From positions 11,991,019-12,055,018 of the forward strand of contig CM049306.1 in assembly GCA_026874595.1 (NCBI GenBank): a stretch of DNA of 64,000 bases, read 5' to 3'. The notes beneath the pieces were generated by a model that was not told where the DNA came from, made no database searches, and was given only the letters and a program-made list of their open reading frames with translations. The DNA comes from Sipunculus nudus (lineage: Eukaryota; Annelida; Sipuncula; Golfingiida; Sipunculidae). This document shows, piece after piece, positions 61,126 to 64,000 of this stretch. Position 1 is the stretch's first letter, and each line of letters starts with the position of its first letter. A program made the translations under genes and the position numbers.

Positions 61126-62019
61126 TATATATATATATATATTCCAATCCGGGAAAGCGCTGATAAAAGCCAGATCAGATTGTTTCCCTACCATAATAGG
61201 AGCCAACGGAACAAGACAGATGGCAAAACGGCAGACCTGGAAACATGTTAAGACGCTGGTGAACAACTCGTCTTAAAATGCCTCAAGAACTGTGTTTCAT
61301 CCTATACAAGAAAGACCAAAGAATATTGAAAGGCTGATTAGGACACCTCGAAGAAACCCTTACCAGTGAACAGCGTCGCTTATACACCCGCAGTAAACGT
61401 TGGGGGCATTTGCTTTTTCTGTAGAGAACCTTGAATTGTTTAAACTATTCTACAAATCCTTACTGTTAAGGGCTAGCCTTTCTCTGGCGCGCAGCAGCTA
61501 GAGCATTTCTTCACTTGGTTTGGATTTTGCGAGTGTTACAGGAAAAAAATGACGAATTGGCGAAAAAAAAGATGATCGTTGCGGAATCCAAACAAAACGT
61601 CAAAAATAGTAGTGAGTACGAAAATAGGTGACTAAAGACAATATTGTACAACCCATGTTGGTTCCACTTTGCTTTCCAATCTCCAAAAGATATCAAGCAA
61701 ATTTCACGACACCGCTTCTGGTGGCTTAAGTATAAAATATTCTTTCTAATGTCGTCTCTAATCAACCGACATCATTGCAAATAGTCTTTTGGTTCGCCGG
61801 AAGACAACTGAGTAAAGATCTCTGAGAGTATCGGATGCGCTGCTCCTACAACGAGTACCTACGTTTTTATGCAGCTTAGGCCTAGTATATGCACATAAAG
61901 GACGAGAATTTAGAGAGACACAATTATAACTAGAAGAAACCCGACGGTGATATTAACCAATATATTATCTCATTTTAGTTCGTTTCCCGGTAAAAGCCGT
62001 GCAAATTTAATAAGGACAG
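61126..62019. other. Stretch without recognised gene
   Basis: An (AT)n run at 61126-61142 is followed by unremarkable sequence. No coding region or element end is seen. Confidence 0.4.
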
Positions 62020-62240
62020 AGGTCATCGGATTTTTGACGCCATGGTGACTTACCAAACATCTTATGCATTTTCATGAATATTTCATAAATATTTACCGAT
62101 AGAGTTTTTAACCTGAATAAAATCCAGTATAATATCTTGTCTACATTCGATTCCTGACAAAATCAATTAAAAAACATTAAGTCTGAGGTGACCAGATTTT
62201 TGTTGGCGTCTTGATGACTTACCAAAAATCATATTTATTG
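62020..62240 (+). repeat. Two diverged direct repeats, period about 165 bp
   Basis: 'aggtcatcggatttttgacg' followed by 'gtgacttaccaaacatc' (from about 62020) is repeated as 'aggtgaccagatttttgttg' and 'gatgacttaccaaaaatc' (from about 62187). Confidence 0.6.
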
Positions 62241-62402
62241 TCATGAAAATAATTATAAATAATTACAAATATAATTTCTAAAATGAATTCAATTATCGGT
62301 AAAACCCTCCAAGATTTAATGTGGTCCTGAAACACAAGACATAATGAACCCTAGCAGTGCTCTTGTTCTGCTTGCGTATATTCGATGTCACTGACCGTAT
62401 AA

Positions 62403-63975
62403 AGGCCCATTCACACACGTCTACGATCACCTACGACTACATGGTCACGACTAGTCGTTGCCGATTACCTGCGACCTGTCGCATTGGATTAGGTTTGCGG
62501 TCACACATGGGGCCACTTCACGAGCGGTCGTAATCAGTCGGTGGAATTTGTAGGATATATATAATATATATTAGGATATATATATATATAGAAGGTAGAG
62601 TTACCCTCCGTTGTATATATATATATATGGTGTTTGAGGGTGCACCCCTTTTTATTTTTGGAACCAGGTGATTAATCGGACCACAAACAGTTGTGTCACT
62701 TGTCACCTACACTGGTTATATTTTGTATACAAGAGAAAAATTATAATAACATCGTACATTTTCCAGTGTGCTCAAAGTAAATCGAAATTTGAAAAAAAAT
62801 AGATTTCTCGAAATGTAAACAGGAATAGGTAATATGATTATTATTATTATTTTTTTGGTCTCCTTGATTTACAGATTATATTGTGAATATCCAGGGACAC
62901 AATATACATAAAACAATTGGGTATTTATAAGAAGCTAGTTTCTAGCTATTTCAGGTGTAGAATTCCCTAAAATATGGAACAATAAAATGGAACTATAAAA
63001 AAGTGTTCTTTTTCAAAAATTTCCAATATTTTGAGGGGATATACTCCTCCTATACACTCAGCCATGCATGAAAGTTCAGTTCACCATGTATGGATTTTAT
63101 GTCATAGATCATACAAATTCAAGTTTACTTGGCCCTTTGTATTTATCTATCTATCATCTATGTGCCAGTCACGTATTTACGACAAGTCGCACGACTCGTC
63201 GTACCACTAATCGGGATCGGTCGTGACCATTCTTAACCACTCGGTAACTGGTCGTAGCCTATCTCACGATCTATCGTACGACAAGTCGGTATCAGTCTGC
63301 GACTGCTCGGTAGCTCCGATTGCTACCGATCACATAAGACTACCTATGACAACTCGTAAACTGGTCGTACGACAACAAAAGAGTACCACCGATTCTCTAA
63401 GACCACTGCCGATTAGTCGTAGGATTGTGAACCGTTCACAATCCACTAACGACTGGTTAAGCCACGGTCACACTGAATCGTACGACTGTTAAATCGTGCG
63501 ATTGACCTACGAGGTGGCACGAGCAGTGGCACGACCAATCGTGCAACAAAAAGTCGCACGATGATGCCCGACTGGTCGTGCGATGACCAAGACTGGTGGC
63601 ACAACCTACTAGTGAGCTCCTACGACCTCAAAATTTACAAATCAGTCGCAACTGGATTTTGAACATGTTCAAAAACCACCTGCGACCGATTTTTCACCCT
63701 GTGATCAGCTACGGCCTCCGCGATCGGTCGCACGTTCTTCTCACAATTTTTCGGCGATTCCTCAATATTTCAGTCGTGGACAGGTCGTAACCTGGTCGTA
63801 TCTCTAGTGTGACCATGGCTTTAGGAGTACTTACGACCACTTTAGAGAACTAAAGACTTCTTGCGACCAGTTAAGGACATGTCGTACGACCTTTCCACGA
63901 CTACTTACGATTTTTCAGTCGTAGGTGATCGTAACCTGTCGTAAACTGATCGTAGTTGCATGTGTGACTGGGGCT
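62403..63975. mobile_element. PIF/Harbinger-like MITE with TAA duplication, interrupted
   Basis: TAA at 62400-62402 and 63976-63978 flanks AGGCCCATTCACAC on the left and GTGTGACTGGGGCT on the right, which are inverted near-copies. The arms also share 'ctacgatcacctacgac' with its complement 'gtcgtaggtgatcgta'. The body is dense in CGAC/GTCG words (for example 'gtcgtacgac'). An unrelated AT-rich block fills about 62541-63170, and a second MITE sits at 63460-63820. The class is inferred from the 3-bp T-rich duplication and the ends; no transposase is present. Confidence 0.7.
63460..63820. mobile_element. Second PIF/Harbinger-like MITE nested in the first, TTA duplication
   Basis: TTA at 63457-63459 and 63821-63823 flanks AGCCACGGTCACACT and AGTGTGACCATGGCT, inverted repeats with one mismatch over 15 bp. 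The 361-bp interior is also rich in 'cgtgcgat' and 'gtcgtgcg' words. It is younger than its host element, since it lies inside the right arm. Confidence 0.8.
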
Positions 63976-64000
63976 TAATGTGAGTATATCTGTTAGTAGT

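Overview
This window looks like AT-rich nuclear DNA from a marine invertebrate, most likely a bivalve mollusc. I infer that from spliced exons with GT/AG borders and long introns, from several repeat families with the 'GTCCGTCCGTC' leader common in bivalve genomes, and from non-LTR, LTR and MITE-type elements packed inside each other. The species cannot be fixed from the sequence. There is no bacterial, phage or CRISPR signal and no operon logic. Nearly all open frames longer than 60 codons are chance frames inside repeats.

The only convincing host gene is the 3' half of a plus-strand gene at 15194-27408. Six exons, all phase 0, give 205 residues: a FAS1 (fasciclin) domain, a 27-nt microexon, one transmembrane helix and a short cytoplasmic tail with two endocytosis-type signals. 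A stabilin-like receptor is the closest type. Its 5' exons lie outside the window or were not recognised. The introns are full of repeats: a minisatellite-bearing element and an AT microsatellite in intron 1, a near-perfect hairpin and a full-length family A element in intron 2, and a small fold-back element in intron 3.

1-14600 and 29100-40600 are a stack of non-autonomous repeats, which I call families A, B, C, D, E and G. Most have Helentron-like ends: a short inverted repeat near each end, a small hairpin, and a 3' end in CTTGTT or CTAGT. They sit inside each other. D, B and another A lie within one A copy at 9255-14584; a LINE with a 17-bp target-site duplication, an A copy and a G copy lie within one B copy at 29675-37468. 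Family A carries a 277-bp tandem array built around the palindrome GGTGGCGCCACC.

43440-49911 holds, on the minus strand, the collinear remains of one large uncharacterised protein gene of a type I recognise as multicopy in invertebrate genomes. It is split by a decayed Ty3/gypsy retrotransposon (46224-48826) flanked by the 5-bp duplication ACAAT. Removing the element and one duplication copy rejoins the reading frame exactly. A second, AT-rich interruption lies at about 44751-45829.

51650-58680 contains at least three decayed LINE fragments, all on the minus strand. 55620-62240 has three short arrays of 117-165 bp units, a tRNA-derived SINE-like sequence and a 177-bp pogo-like MITE. The window ends in a PIF/Harbinger-like MITE (62403-63975, TAA duplication) that contains a second one (63460-63820, TTA duplication).
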